64,000 nt of DNA from Casuarina equisetifolia (GCA_028551475.1 CM052361.1:23325491-23389490); one strand, 5' to 3'; positions 10,722 through 23,243 are shown, counted from the stretch's first letter. Translations and numbers: made by a program. Notes: a model not told the origin generated them from the sequence alone.

Positions 10722-11118
10722 TGCAGCAGTTTAGTGTCTAACCTTGTGCTCAAACATAAGAATGAGTTAAAGGATGTTGGGGAACAACAGAGAAATTTAT
10801 AGGAATCGACTTAGAATGTTTAGCTTTTCTACTAATCGTGAACAAATGGGAATTACACAAGGATTTCTTAGAGGGAACCCAAGACCTCAACTATCAACAA
10901 GTTTAACAGAATTTGCCTGCCTTCTATCACGAGTCCCCCTTTATTTATAATCCCTGTAGCAAATATAACTACCCACCTCTCCCTTATAATTGATTCTGTT
11001 ATTACAACTAAAATAGGTAAAGTAAAAATGACAATGTCTTGATACAACCACTTATTTAAAACACCTTAGCAAGATATTATAATCCTACAATGGCTAACTT
11101 GATACGTGGACTGTTGCA
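10722..11118 (-). repeat. G1 5' LTR (right)
   Basis: Begins TGCAGCAGTTTAG and ends GGACTGTTGCA. It matches 5801-6198 with scattered substitutions. The primer-binding site lies immediately inside it, at about 10711-10721. Confidence 0.88.
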
Positions 11119-11184
11119 TTGAGCCCTAGCAATCCTAGTAGTTGGCATCCGCCAAGGACGTCGAATAAAGGAATTGTGGGGGTA

Positions 11185-11479
11185 TGTTACGATGTTAAAA
11201 GTAATTAGGTCTACCTCCCCAACAAGGAGTTCTCCTTTTGGCTCAGTGATAAGTCTGTAACAATTGGTATTAGAGTCAAACCTCACATCCTGAGTTTGAA
11301 TCCCGATAGGTGTAAAATAAAGGAATATGAGGGGAAAGAGCCCCAGCAATCCTAACAGCTGGCATCCATTAAGGATGTTGGATAAAGGAATTGTGAGGGT
11401 ATGTTACAATGTTAAGAGTTATTGGGCTTGCCTTCCCAACAAGGAGTTCTCCTTTTGGCTCAGTGGTAGGTCCGTAACA
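11185..11479 (+). mobile_element. TRIM-like miniature LTR element with 78-bp LTRs
   Basis: Two 78-base direct repeats, 11185-11262 and 11402-11479, both start TGTTAC and end GTAACA. They enclose 139 bases. Just inside the first is ATTGGTATTAGAGTC, close to an initiator tRNA-Met primer site, and just before the second is a purine-rich tract (GGAATTGTGAGGGTA). No coding sequence is present. The same purine tract and internal 3' end also precede the first repeat (11123-11184), as if a second unit had been in tandem and its start was removed by G1. Classification as TRIM is inferred. Confidence 0.7.
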
Positions 11480-11694
11480 ATGTAGCACCTACACCTATAG
11501 TAAAAAACTTTTAAAAATTTCTAAAGTTTTAAATTCAAAGAAAAATATACTATTTATAATGATATTAATTATAGTCCTTGAGGTGTCAAAAATAATATGA
11601 ATGATTTTATAGAATCTAAACTATGGTAACTTTTTGTACTAAATTCTACTTCACTAGAATTGTAGTAGATTCGTGAAAAATTTGTGTCATTCTA

Positions 11695-11875
11695 AAACCT
11701 ATTCCATGTTTTCATTCACAGGCTTTAAGACTATGGCCATAATCATAAGGACGACATCAATGACTCACAAGCACTTGAGGCAGCATATGCTAGAATGGAA
11801 CTAGTGTATGGGTTTCCAGGTGCACTTTAATAGTCATTGCAACTGTTGTAGTGATAGGTGTTAGTGGTCGAGAAA
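11695..11875 (+). pseudogene. Family A exon 2 scrap (A6) with its splice acceptor
   Basis: TTCCATGTTTTCATTCACAG followed by GCTTTAAG repeats the intron 3' end and exon 2 start of A2-A4. DINDSQALEAA and a degraded GFPGAL-x-VIATVVVIGV segment resemble the family linker and its first hydrophobic helix. The frame is broken several times. It lies between the TRIM and the copia element C1. Confidence 0.6.
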
Positions 11876-11936
11876 GACCAACTCATGAGGATATTTGAGA
11901 TTTTTTTTATGTATATGAGCTTTTTCAATACTTCAA

Positions 11937-12153
11937 TGTTAGGATATTAGTTTTACATATGTGATGTTATTGTATAGGCTTAATAGGTGGGCCCACTACA
12001 CTTGGGTCATTTATATAACTTTCTTCCACATGTACTATTCTTTGGCAATTGTACAAAACCCAAACATTGTATTCTTTTTTAACTGTAATAGTAATGCAAG
12101 GAGCCCACAACCATTTCAATATCTTTGTGTTTTACTATTTTCCATCATGAGTT
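11937..12153 (+). repeat. C1 5' LTR
   Basis: Starts TGTTAGGATATTAGTTTTAC. It shares with 19018-19229 the blocks GTTATTGTATAGGCTT, GGCAATTGTACAAAAC and AATGCAAGGAGCCCA, and the ending TCCAT...GAGTT. The homology stops after GAGTT. Confidence 0.78.
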
Positions 12154-14300
12154 GCGTTGTGGATTTGAAGTGTTAGGTAGTTGTGTTGTTTTCCGGTTGG
12201 CTTGCTTCTTGACAATATTGGCTAGTTGTGGAAACCCTGGTTTTCTCAATTACTTAATGGTTGTAATTTTTTGGTTTTTAAAATACCATGTTCTTATTCC
12301 ACTTTTCAAATTTGAGTAGTTGCGAAAGAAATTTACCAACATGGCCTCCTCCCTCACTAACGTTTTGCAAGCACTTCACGTGGTTGAACATGTAGGCAAC
12401 AAACATGTCAATCTACCTCAAAGTCGTTGATAACTTTATTTTTTTATGAAGTTATTTTGTTTACTTTAGGCAAAATATAATATAATATTTGTGTAATCAT
12501 ATTTATTTAAGTTTTTTTTTATAAGCAAACCCAAGAAAGTAGAAAAATAAGAGAAATGAAGCAAAATATTGAAAGAAAAGAAAGAAAAAAGCAAAAGGGC
12601 AAGTGAGAAACTTACAAGTGGAAACAAAAGAAAACAAGACAATTATAGTCGAAGAGAGAGAACATCAAAGGATTGTTGGTGGGTTGTGGTCAAGCAACAA
12701 ACAGAGGAGACGACATGTAGCTTCTCCCTTGCCTGAAAGTCAGAGCTTATGAGCAACAACATGGGACTCTAAGAACACACAACAGTCATGTGAATGCCAA
12801 CTATCTACACATTCTTTTCCAGTGAAGGAGAACATTGTTGCCATTGGAAACTTTTCCATTTTCCTATCAATTTTGGGCATTTTCTAGCTAAAAGGAAGCA
12901 AATTCAACATCTAGTTGTGATTTTCGGTCTTTCTGTAATAGTGGCATATGGTTTCGTAGTGGTTTTCCATGAAGAACAACAAATGCCATCTGAGCTTTTT
13001 TTGTCAGATCTATGCATTTTTATGGCAAATTTAAGAGATTTTTCGATAGATTGGCACTCTAGGCACCTTCCCCGGCAATTTTTCATAATTTTCATGAAGA
13101 ATGGCAATGGTGTGTGGCAGCGTACGGTGGTGCATAACAGCGTGTGGCTGCTCATTTTCATCCCTTTTTTCAAATAGCTTCTTCTACTGTCTCTGACGTG
13201 TAGATTTGTCCAAACTTTCTCTAAATTGAAAACATTTTGATGACAGCTCCCATGTTTTTAATTTAAATAATGTTTTGTTTAATTTCTTGTATTGTTTTTG
13301 TTTGTATAAATATTATGTTTTAGTTTATTGTGTTAGAGCTACAATGTAACTTGATTATGATGTATGAATGTATGATTATGGTGCTTTATGAAGTTACATG
13401 TTTCTGAGTTTAATGCATTTAAGTGATTAGGTACCACTTAGATGAGCTAATTTGCATGTTAGAGACTGACATGAAATGACATGTAGTTGCTTTTTATAAT
13501 GTGCAACCATAGATTAATATAGATAGACATATACCACGTAGTTTATGTGGCTTTAGGTGTAAACTGGAATATTCATAAATTTTAATGCACTTAATTGATT
13601 TAATTCACATGTAAAACTACAATGAGTTAATGAGTTAAGTAGGTTTACTATATCTAGATATAGGATAGTGAATAAATTAAGAAATTTTATCATCATATGA
13701 GTAAAATCAATCTTACAAGCATAAATGATCGACATTTGTATCTAGTAATTAGGTAAAATCAAACATTCTAACATGTTTCGTTAAGCAAGTTTAGGTTAAA
13801 TTTAGTTTTTTAATCAATGCTTTACAATTTTAATTTGCCAGATAAACTCTATGAATTATTCATCATTAGTAATTAGTTAGCTAGCAATCACTAATTTCTA
13901 TGGGATAATATCTTTACTTATCATTATATTACTTGTTCGACATGTTCATTACAGTGTAATGAGCTAAGTGGGTTCGCTATACCTAGATATAGAATAGTGA
14001 ATAAATTAAGAAATTTTATCATCACATAAGTATAATCAATCTTACAAGCATAAATGATCGACATTTGTACCTAGTAATTAGGTGAAATCAAATATTCTAA
14101 CATGTTTCGTTAAGCAAGTTTAGGTTAAATTTAATTGTTTAATCAATGTTTTGCAATTTCAATTTGCTAGATAAACTCTATGAATTATTCATCATTTGCA
14201 ATTAGTTAGCTTAACAATTACTAATCTCTATGGGACAATATCTTTACTTATCATTATATTACTTGTTCGATATGTTCACTTACATGTAGGATTTCACCAA
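12154..14300. other. Unassigned 2.1 kb between C1 LTR and gag
   Basis: No gene is recognised here. A short frame at 12341 (MASSLTNVLQALHVVEHVG) closes after about 28 codons. The frame at 12794-13177 has no recognisable motif and overlaps an equally poor frame on the other strand. The segment ends with a 329-base tandem duplication (listed separately). It may be a nested insertion of an unidentified element. Confidence 0.4.
13625..14283. repeat. 329-bp tandem duplication, two units
   Basis: Unit one at about 13625-13953 and unit two at about 13954-14282 align end to end with scattered substitutions. Landmarks are GAGYTAAGTRGGTT at 13632 and 13961, GCATAAATGATCGACATTTG in both, and TTACTTGTTCGAYATGTTCA at both ends. 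Both are very A/T-rich and non-coding. Confidence 0.85.
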
Positions 14301-14316
14301 GTAGTCATCTTTTTCC

Positions 14317-15360
14317 TTTGAAACCCAAAGTGATTTTCAAACAGATACTATTGTCCTTGCAACTAGAACTTGAACAACTCCTAGAGATCCTCTACTTCTC
14401 ACCCAAGCTAATCTCCAAGTACAAAGCATTGTTACCACTCAACTCAAAAATGAAACCAATTATGATTTATGGAGCCGACAATTCAAGAATGGGCTTAGAA
14501 TCATAAAGAAACTTGGTTTTATTAATGGAACACTTCCACGTCCATCAAGCCAAGATCCTAGATCTAAAATGTGGGATGAATGCTACTCTGTGATAATATC
14601 TTGGCTTGAGAAATCTGTTGTTGAAACTCATCTTGGCTTTGTCTTCCAAAATGGAAAAGTTGTAAAAATTTGGGAGTCATTTCAATTGAGGTTTGGGAAG
14701 CTGTCAAACACTAACTCTTACAATCTTGAAAAAGAAATATATGCTTTGAACCAAGTTCATACTAGTGTCACAAATTACTACACCTATTTAATTGACTTGT
14801 AGGGGGAATTAGATACTCAAGAGCCTTTTATTCAATGCACTTGTGGGAGATACAGAGGTGAGGTCAACCAAAGGATAACAGATAAGACATAAAAGGGGAG
14901 ATTAATGAAGTATTTGAATAGGCTTTTTGACTCATTTTAGAACCTTAAAACCAATATCTTAGCAAGGGAAAAGTTACCTTCATTGGATGCTGCATTTGGT
15001 CTCACGAAGCAAGATGAGTCCCAAAAGTTGTAGTTTGATCCTAGTGGCAGAATTTCTAAAAACATAACTTTGGCCATGCAAGGGCTTCCTTCTCCAATCT
15101 ATTAGAATGCATCCCCTATTCTTTTTTTTACTAATCTTAGGAAAAATCAACTCAACAGGGGAGGAATCAATAATGGGCAGAGGCCTATTTGTTCTTATTG
15201 TCAAAAACAAAGGCATTCAAGAGAGAAATGCTACCAACTAGTGGGGTATCCTCAAGGATGGCAACTCAAAAACAAAAACCAAAGGAAAAGGAATCTGCCC
15301 ACCATGAATCAGACATCCTTTGATATGGTTGGTCAATCGATTCCACAAAACCCATTTTTA
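14317..15360 (+). pseudogene. C1 gag
   Basis: The pieces read TNYDLWSRQFKNGLRIIKKL, then GFINGTLPRP, then KMWDECYSVIISWLEKSVVE and a LRFGKLSN-x-NSYNLEKEIY stretch. This is the copia gag_2/UBN2-type region. A zinc knuckle CSYCQKQRHSREKCYQL lies near 15190-15240. In-frame stops occur at 14800 and in later pieces. Confidence 0.8.
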
Positions 15361-15639
15361 TACAACTTGGGTTAGTCTCAAGGTGAGATGTTAGGAGTTT
15401 TGCCAAGTCAATTGAGTCCTATTATTTCCAAAAATGGATCTGGAACTCAACAGGGACCTAATGGAGTTAATGGGTATAACCTATTTCTACAACAACCTAG
15501 GCTTAATAGTTTTAGGCAACAACCAATATTTCTAAGCCCTCTAAATCGGGTTTTTCAACCCACTACTATTGTGGACTCCATCATTAGGCAGCAAACCCAA
15601 ATTCTGCAAGGATAACACCTTCAACAACCTAATTTGAAC

Positions 15640-17220
15640 AATTTTAGAAGATGGTGTCATTCTTTAATGGGATGAACTTGGGTGACTCTATTGCAAATTT
15701 CATAGGTATGAGGGATACATTACAAAGCTCACCTTTTATTTATAAATGGATAATATACTCATAAGCTAGTAGCCATGTTGTTTATGATTTGCATTATCTA
15801 CATACTCATTTTCCATGTACTTCACTTGGTTTATCTGTTTGTATGCCCAATGGTAATCAAACCTTAATTTCTCACATTGGATTTACCAAGCTTACATCAA
15901 ATTTATACCTCAAACATACCCTTTTTGTACCAAGATTTCATTATAACCTCATATCAGTTTCCAAGCTTTGTCATGATAATAACTGTGTGGTTATATTCTT
16001 TCGTGAATTTTGCTTGTTCTAGGACTGTATGATTGGGGCACTAATCTAACTGGGTAAAGAGGATCGAGGTTTATACCTTTTTCATTTGCCATCCCAAAGC
16101 TCTTCCATTAAGTCTTGAGCAGTTTTTGTTTCTAGTCAAAAATATTTTGTGTAATGTAAATGTAAGAAACACTTCTAATTATACTATGTATGACAAGTAT
16201 GCTTTGTGGCATTGTCAGTTTGGACATGCTTCACAAAAGCATTTTTTTGATAATGGGAAATGTATTAATTCGCCTTCTAGTTTTCCATGTCCAATTTGTC
16301 CTTTGGCGAAGTAAATACGTTTTCGTTTTCCTTTTCCATAGAAGTGTTCTTTCTCTTCTTTTATTTTTGATTTAATTCATATGGATGTATAGGGTCCACA
16401 TCATACCTTAAATCATGATAGATTACTTTATTTTCTTACTATAGTTGATGATTATTCGTAAGCCACATCGACTTTTCTCTTGCGCTTTAAGGGTCAAGTT
16501 TTCCTTACTTTGCAATTTTTTATCCTTATGGTTAACACCTAATTTAGGAAGTCAATCAAGTGTATTCACTTTGACAATGGTGGTGAATTATTCTATACTA
16601 AATGCACTTCATTTATTGCCTCATATGGCATACTCCACGAGAGTTCATGTGTGTATACTCTTTAATAGAATGGGATTATGGAATGCAAGCATCGACATTT
16701 GATGAATGTCGCTCAAGGCTTAATGTTTCAAGCCCAAATCCCTTTCCATTTTTGGGGAGAATGTATTCTCACAGCAACGTACCTTGTCAATAGATTACCT
16801 ACCACTCTTATTGGACAGCACACTCCTTTTGAGATGTTGTATGGTCGTCATCCATCAATTAATCACCTTCAAGTCTTTGAATGTTGGTGTTATGCTACCA
16901 TTTTAGGTCATAAGGATGAGTTTGCTCATTGTGCAATCCCCTATATCTTTATTGGGTACCCTTCACTACATAAAGGATTTCGAGTTTATAATCCTGATAC
17001 TAGGAAATTCTTTGTGAGTCAAGATGTCGCTTTTTATGAGTATGAGTTTCCTTTTCCTTTAAACCCTTCCACTAATGATTCTCTTGGACAATTCTTATCT
17101 CTTGATTTGATTGTTGATCTAGTTGTACTAGCTGATATGGGACCCACCAGTTCATCTAAGACGTCTATTCTTGAACCTAACCTTTCATCCTCACCAGTTC
17201 ACATTATGACTGATTCCTAG
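15640..17220 (+). pseudogene. C1 protease remnant and integrase
   Basis: The protease active site is ruined (WIIYS-stop-ASSHVVYD at about 15745-15785 instead of DSGASSH), followed by PNGNQTLISHIGF. Integrase shows LWHCQFGHASQKH and CPICPLAK (HHCC finger, 16200-16314), DYS near 16455 and FDNGGEL near 16570. HESSCVYT and FHFWGECILTATYLVNRLPT (16750-16800) are followed by FRVYNPDTRKFFVSQDVAF. Several stops interrupt it. Confidence 0.85.
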
Positions 17221-17355
17221 CTAGCATAGTCTCCCACATAGCCTAAACCTGAACCTTCACTAGTCACACTTGATGAGCCACCACCAATTCAACCTCAATG
17301 CTTAGATCACTTTAGACGACCACCCATATGGACAACAGACTATTTTTGTCCCACC

Positions 17356-18363
17356 TTGACACCTACAACTTCCACTTGTCTATACCCTACTTCAGATCAT
17401 GTATCATTGGAGCGCTTTACTCTTCACCATAGAGATTTCATAGCCTCCATATCCACTATCCGAGAGCCTAAAACTTACCATTATAGACATACAAATAGTC
17501 ATTGGATTGAGGCCATGGATAAGGAGTTTACGGCCTTCCAAGCCAATTACATATGGGATCTTATGCCCTTACCCTCTAGGAGACGTGCTGTGGGATGCAA
17601 GTGGGTGTATAAAGTTAAATATTTAGTAGATGGGAGCATAAATAAGTATAAGGCTAGATTGGTGGCTAAAGGGTATAATTAACATAAGGGGTTTGATTAT
17701 CAAAAGACATTCTCACCTATGGCCAAGATGATCACTATACGAACCATACGTAATTGGCCATTGTTTCAGTTAGATGTTCAGAATGCCTTTTTACATGGAG
17801 ATCTATTGGAGGAGGCATACATGATTCCCCCACTTAAACTAGAAGTTAAGGGAAAAGACATGGTATGTCACTTAAGGAAATCATTATATGGTTTCAAGCA
17901 AGCATCACGTCAATTGTATGCAAAGTTCTTAGAAGGTCTACTTTTAGCTAGTTTTTCTCAGTCTCAACATAACTATGCCTTGTTTACTCAACATCAAGGG
18001 TGCACAGTTGTCGTTTGGTTAATCTATATGGATGATATCCTTGTAACAGGAAATGATTCTATTGTTATAGCTAACATGAGGAGCCACCTACATTCCCTAT
18101 TTCATATGAAAGACTTGGGGCAAGCCAAGTACTTTCTTGGGATTGAGATTGTACGTTCCCTAGATGGCATATATCTTAACCAACACAAGTATGCTTTAGA
18201 GCTTATTTTAGTGGCAAGCTTATTAGGGCCAAGCCTTTTGTCATTCCAATGGAAGAAAATGTTAAGCTTACTTCAATTGAATTTGATAAATATGTCCACA
18301 GTGACAAGTATGATCCTCCCCTTAATGATTATAAGCCTTATCAAAGGTTGGTGGGGAAATTAA
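17356..18363 (+). pseudogene. C1 reverse transcriptase
   Basis: Two frames carry WIEAMDKEFTAFQANYIWDL, RRAVGCKWVYKVKY and KARLVAKGYN, then a stop at 17680. QLDVQNAFLHGDLLEEAYM, SLYGFKQASRQLYAKF and the catalytic WLIYMDDILVTGND (about 18015-18055) follow, then FHMKDLGQAKYFLGIEI. The key Asp pair is present, but the stops make it inactive. Confidence 0.88.
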
Positions 18364-18962
18364 TTTATTTGACACACACCAGGCTAGACATCACCTATGT
18401 AGTTCAACTCCTTAGTCAGTTCATTCATGCTCTAAAAAAGTCACACATGGAGGTTGTTATGTGGATTCTAAAGTATATCAAAGGATGTCATAGTCTTAGT
18501 TACTTCTTTTCATCTACATCTAGACTTAAACTCGTTGAATATTGTGATGCTAGTTATGACACTTATCCTATGTCACGATGTTTAACTATTGGTTATTGCT
18601 TACTGCTTAGGAAATCACTAGTTACTTGGACAACCAAGAAACAACCCCTTGTCTCTAAGTCTTCCTTTAAAGCCAAATATCAAATTATGGCAAACACTGC
18701 TTGTGAGATAGTTTGGATGATTGGTTTATTTAGAGATCTTAGAATTGTTGTTCCATGGCCTATATCGTTTTACTGTGACAATGAGGCTAATGCTCACATT
18801 GCAGCCAACCCAATCTTTCATGCTAAAACCAAACACATAAAGGTATATTGCCATTTCATTTGTAACAAAGTTCAAGAATGGCTTAGTTGCACACATGATA
18901 TTCATACCAAAGAGCAACCTGCAAACTTGTTAATGAAGGCACTAGGTAGTAGTCAACATTAG
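18249..18962 (+). pseudogene. C1 RNase H
   Basis: The frame starts inside the end of the RT frame (frameshift) and reads YQRLVGKLIYLTHTRLDITY, LSQFIHALKKSHME, VEYCDASYDTYPMSR and SLVTWTTKKQPLVSKSSFKA. FYCDNEANAHIAANPIFHAK then TKHIKVYCHF follow. The first catalytic Asp and the SxxKAxY motif are recognisable. It ends about 55 bases before the 3' LTR, with a polypurine tract (TTAAGGGGG) at 19009. Confidence 0.87.
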
Positions 18963-19017
18963 CACTATTATGTAAGCTCAAGGTTTTGGATCTCCATCAA
19001 CCTTAAGCTTAAGGGGG

Positions 19018-19229
19018 TTATTAGTTTTATATATGTTAATGTTATTGTATAGGCTTTATAGGCAGACCCATCATACTTAGGTCATTTGTGTAGCTTTCTT
19101 ACATGTGTATTGTTCTTTGGCAATTGTACAAAACACAAACATTGTATTCTTTTTGCACTACAATGGTAATGCAAGGAGCCCATGGGCATTTCAATATTTC
19201 CTATGTTTTGCTCTTTTCCATTGCGAGTT
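19018..19229 (+). repeat. C1 3' LTR
   Basis: TTATTAGTTTTATATATG through TTGCGAGTT, homologous to 11937-12153. The expected initial TGTTAGGA is missing directly after the polypurine tract. Confidence 0.78.
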
Positions 19230-19269
19230 AAAAAGCTACAAACAGTTCTCTCTTTGTTTCTTTTGTGAT

Positions 19270-21160
19270 TAAGCTTCTACTTGTTTTCCTAAGATAGGAT
19301 TAGTAATTAGTTCTAATTTGATACAAATTTATATTTTTTTGAAAATTAGTTGGAGTGTGCTCTTATTTATTAATAGGTTTTTGGTTCACAGGACCAATTT
19401 TTGTGAATGCTTATCAAAATGTGTTTTGTAACTAATCGTGTGGGAGATTTTGGTTTCTTATGAGGAATTTTTTAGGTTTTATTAAAGAATAGGCAACTTT
19501 GAATTTTAGGATTTGTTTGGGATATTTAATAACTTGACTTATAATAATGACGTTAATTTTGTCTTTAGTACTTCGTGTGCTTTCTTGTTCTTTTTTGGTC
19601 AATTGCTAAATCTACTCAATTCTCCTTTCATGTATGGTTATGTGATGCTATGGAAAGCCTTACTCATACATGTTGCTACTATAGTAGCAGTAGCAGGATT
19701 TTTTCTTGTAACTTGACTTTTTCCTCTTTTTTTAGTTATACCTTACATAATGAATATAATAGTTTTGATAGGTATAATAACATTACTAGTAGGAGCTAAC
19801 TTTAGCTCTTGTTCAAAAAGATATTTAGAGAAGTTTAGCCTCTTCTACAATGTCTCAATTGGATTATATGATGTTAGCTCTTGGTGTTAGGCCTTATCAA
19901 GCTACTCTATTTCATTTGATTACTCATGCTTATTTGAAAGCATTGTTGTTTTTAGGGTCCAAATTAATGATTTATTTAGTGGAGGTGCTTGTTGGATATT
20001 CTCCAATAAAAGTCAAAATATGGTCAAATATGGTTATTATGGATAGTTTAACAAAACATATGCCAATTGCAAAAACTACTTTTTTATTATGTATACTTCC
20101 CCTTTGTGGTATTCCAAAGTTGAAATTCTTAGTGATAGTTGGTGGTATTCACCAATTTTTGCAATAATAGCTTTTTTTTCTTTTTTCTTTTTTTTTTTCA
20201 GTAGGCTTAACTACATTTTACATGTTTCACATAAATTTACTTACTTTTGAGGGATATTTAAATATTCATTTTCAAAATTATAACGGCAAAAAAAATTGAT
20301 TTTATTCAATATCTCTATGGGGTAAACATATAGAAGGGAAAAAGGGAATTAAACAGGTTTCATTTATTATCTTGATTAACAATGAATAATAATGAAAGGA
20401 TTTTCTTTATTTTTTTCTTTCCTTTTTAAGTCAAAAAAGACTTATTAAATCAATAGTAACATAAGAAGGATAAGAGGATCCTTTATTACTATTAGGAATT
20501 TTAGCATTAAAAACACTTGTTGTATCCCTTTGAATCGAATACTACTATGCTATTTCCTATTTTTGTATCAAGCATATTTACTTAGTTTCTTGGGGGCCTA
20601 AGAATTCCTTTCAATCAACGAGGAATGAGTTTGGATATATTATCGAAATTGTTAACTCTAGTTATAATACATCAGAATTCAAATAATATTTGGATTGGTA
20701 TGAGTTAGTGACAAATGCAACTTTTCATTGAGTATAGCTTATTTTGGAATATTTATAGCATCTTTTTTATATAAGCCTTTTTATTCATCCCTATAAAATT
20801 TGAACTTATGAAATTTATTCGTTGAAAGTGTTCTTAATTTTTTTTTGGGAAAAAATAAAAAATATGCTATATGATTGGTCCTACAATTGTGGTTATATAA
20901 ATGCTTTTATGAAGTATTCTTAAATAATGGTATAAGAGGATTTGCTCAATTAACTTATTTTTTTTAATAGACGAGTAATTGTTAAAATTACAAATGGAAT
21001 CGATATTATAAGTTTTTTGTTGAAGAAGGGATCAAATATCGAGGGAGGCCTAATTTCTTCTTAATTTTTATTGTATTTAATTATGTATTAATTTTGTTAT
21101 TAATTTTATTTGTTTCTACAAATTTTTTGTTTATACAAATTTATATTTATTTTTTATATT
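19270..21160 (+). pseudogene. ndhF: NUPT block 1: ndhF from about codon 120 to its end
   Basis: Translations follow plastid NdhF, a membrane subunit of the NDH complex. In order they are SSNLIQIYIF (19315), LIGFWFT (19370), VTNRVGDFG (19430), GIFNNLTYNNDVNF (19515), [13 protein letters not shown] (19850), [16 protein letters not shown] (19915) and KHMPIAKT (20055). The C-terminal part [30 protein letters not shown] and GITNG follows at 20625-21000. Stops and indels are frequent. It is joined to ycf1 and trnN exactly as at a plastid IR/SSC border, so it is a transferred contiguous plastid segment. Confidence 0.9.
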
Positions 21161-21199
21161 AAAGTGGGCAATTCCATTGTTTATAGTTAAAAAAATAGT

Positions 21200-22792
21200 A
21201 ACAAGATTCTTTGCACAATAAGGCCTTTATAAGATATTAACGATTGAAACTCTGAACTACAATAAATAATTAAAGTAATTAAAGAAAATAATTTGACTAT
21301 AAATTTTTTAAACTTTCTTTTTTTAGTGTATATTATATCTTTTCTACCTCACTCTTACATTGACAATGCTTTTAAAAGAAAAAGAGGGATAAATCTTTAC
21401 ATCCTAAAAATGATTTAAAGATGTTTTTAATTCTGAACAAAAGTGTAGATATTTTCAAAATAAAGAGTTACAATGATAATTTTATTAGCAAAAATTAAGA
21501 AAGGAGTGTGTAAGAGAGCATATTTATTTAGGAACATTAAATTTTCTTAGGCAAATGTTTTGTTATGTCATAGTTAGAGAATTTATAATTTAATTTTTTC
21601 TTAGATAAATTGTAATGTTAAAATATACCCTTAAGTTTTTATATTATTTTATTTTTAGATGAAAAAATTTACATATTCATAAAAATAAAAATAGAAATAG
21701 TGACAAAAGATTCATCAAACCAGAATATCTATTTGTCTTTTTTATCTTTAAATATTTCTAACTTCAAATTTTCTTGATTCCCACCTAGATAAAAGGTTTC
21801 ATAGATAGGTCTTTTTTTGTAGCATGTCTCTTTAAAGTGGAGTTCACCCTTCTTCTTTTTTTTTTCCTTCCACTCATTCGGATTTATTCCGTTTTATGAA
21901 TTTTGTCTAGATCCTCCTTTTCTTTCGAAAAAAAAAAGAAAAATAAGGAGAAAATCTTCTATGGTGGATTCCCCCTGTTCCTATTTATTCCCTTTTGTTT
22001 CAAAAGTCGTTTCTATTCTACATTCATTTCTTCCTCACTTTCTTCCATTTATGAGTTTTTTTTTCAATTTATTAATAATAATGGATGGTAGTACTTGACC
22101 TAAATTGTACACACAAGTAATAAATAAGAAAAGAATAATGATTCGAGTCATAAAACTTCTTAATTATGACACAAGATACTTGTTAGGTCTAGTAGAATTA
22201 TTTTCCTATATCGAGACTAATGCCAATCCAACCCATTTTATGAATAAAATGTGATCAATTAACCAACTAACAAAACTACTTGTTAAAATAATACTTTATT
22301 GTTACGTCGAAACATATAAATATTGAATAATTTGACTAACACTAAACTACGTAATATGAAATAGTTGAATAATTGAAATATGAGATTAGTTAGGAATATG
22401 CATTAACGGCTAACATTATATATTGAGTTTTTGGCAATAGATTTATAATAATAATAATAAATGTTTGTGATTGTTCAAAAAGAAATGAAACAAAAGATAT
22501 GATAGAGCTAGGACAGTTATTATGTAAGGTCTAACCAATGTTAGATTTAGAGGCACATAATAGATTGATATAAACATAATGAGCTGTCTTATAATAAAAT
22601 TAGTTTTTGTTAATACTTTCTTTCCGATTCTTTCTTCTTCTTCTATAAACTAAGCTAGGAGAAGGAAGAGATAAGAGAGCCTTATAGAAAATGTGATCAA
22701 AAAGCCCTAAAAGAGTATGACCACAACAACTAAATCTATTATCTTCATGCATAAGGATACTACACTACCAATTAGAAAAGATTTTAAAATCT
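21200..22792 (-). pseudogene. ycf1: NUPT block 1: ycf1 N-terminal part
   Basis: The minus strand from 22792 reads [19 protein letters not shown], then [34 protein letters not shown] and SFVGWLIDHILFMKWVGLAL (near 22260). Further on are FKETCYKK and [17 protein letters not shown] (near 21790). This is the N-terminal membrane region and start of the soluble part of Ycf1 (Tic214). The start ATG is changed and there are many stops. It is convergent with ndhF, as in plastomes. Confidence 0.88.
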
Positions 22793-23243
22793 TCACAACC
22801 CCCCTTTTTCTTTTCTATTGTAATTTTTAGATTATTATATAATAATTTTAAAACTTTCCATGTATATCAAAATAGAAATAGATAGACTATAAAAAACATT
22901 TTTCTTAATCTTACAAAACTTGTATCTTGAGTTCGAATCTCCTCGGCTGCATTTTTAATTGATCTAAGCGTGCAATGAGATGAGCAACTATTCCTCAATT
23001 TAAGTTATTAAGCAAAACTTAGTGGGGGTTTTGAGATATAAAATAATAATAATAAATCTCTTATCTAAATGACACTAAAGGGACATTAAATGAATGGAGC
23101 AGAGTATAATGAAATAGAGTGCTTTGAGGTCCCCTCTAAAATGAGGCATGGAAGGAAGCCCCTGTGAAGAAGTTCCCGGAGTTACAAGGGAATGTGAGAG
23201 TTGATACTAGTCATCAGTTTAGAAAGAATTGTCACATCTAACT

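Larger units (their letters stand above)
5801..11118 (-). mobile_element. Old Ty3/gypsy chromovirus, G1 (full length, degenerate)
   Basis: The element is bounded by LTRs at 5801-6198 and 10722-11118. Read on the minus strand it has a primer-binding site complementary to initiator tRNA-Met (TGGTATCAAC, next to 10721). Gag, protease, reverse transcriptase, RNase H, integrase and chromodomain follow in that order, the gypsy arrangement. The LTRs differ at many sites by eye (roughly 7%), and the frame is broken many times, so it is an old dead copy. No matching target-site duplication is seen: ATGTA lies before the left LTR and TTGAG after the right one. It is the same family as G2 at 37967-43345. 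Confidence 0.9.
11937..19229 (+). mobile_element. Degenerate Ty1/copia element C1
   Basis: A copia-order element (gag, protease, integrase, reverse transcriptase, RNase H) on the plus strand, with related terminal repeats at 11937-12153 and 19018-19229. All domains contain stops or frameshifts. About 2.1 kb of sequence unrelated to copia (12154-14300) separates the 5' LTR from gag, more than expected for a leader, so another insertion is likely there. The 3' LTR abuts the ndhF plastid insert. Confidence 0.82.

Noticed and set aside
12794-13177. 127-codon frame in the C1 leader
   Set aside because: No family motif; the opposite strand is equally open; composition is like the surrounding A/T-rich DNA.
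19513-20167. Functional ndhF gene
   Set aside because: Frame breaks, missing first ~120 codons and many substitutions show a nuclear pseudogene, not plastid DNA.
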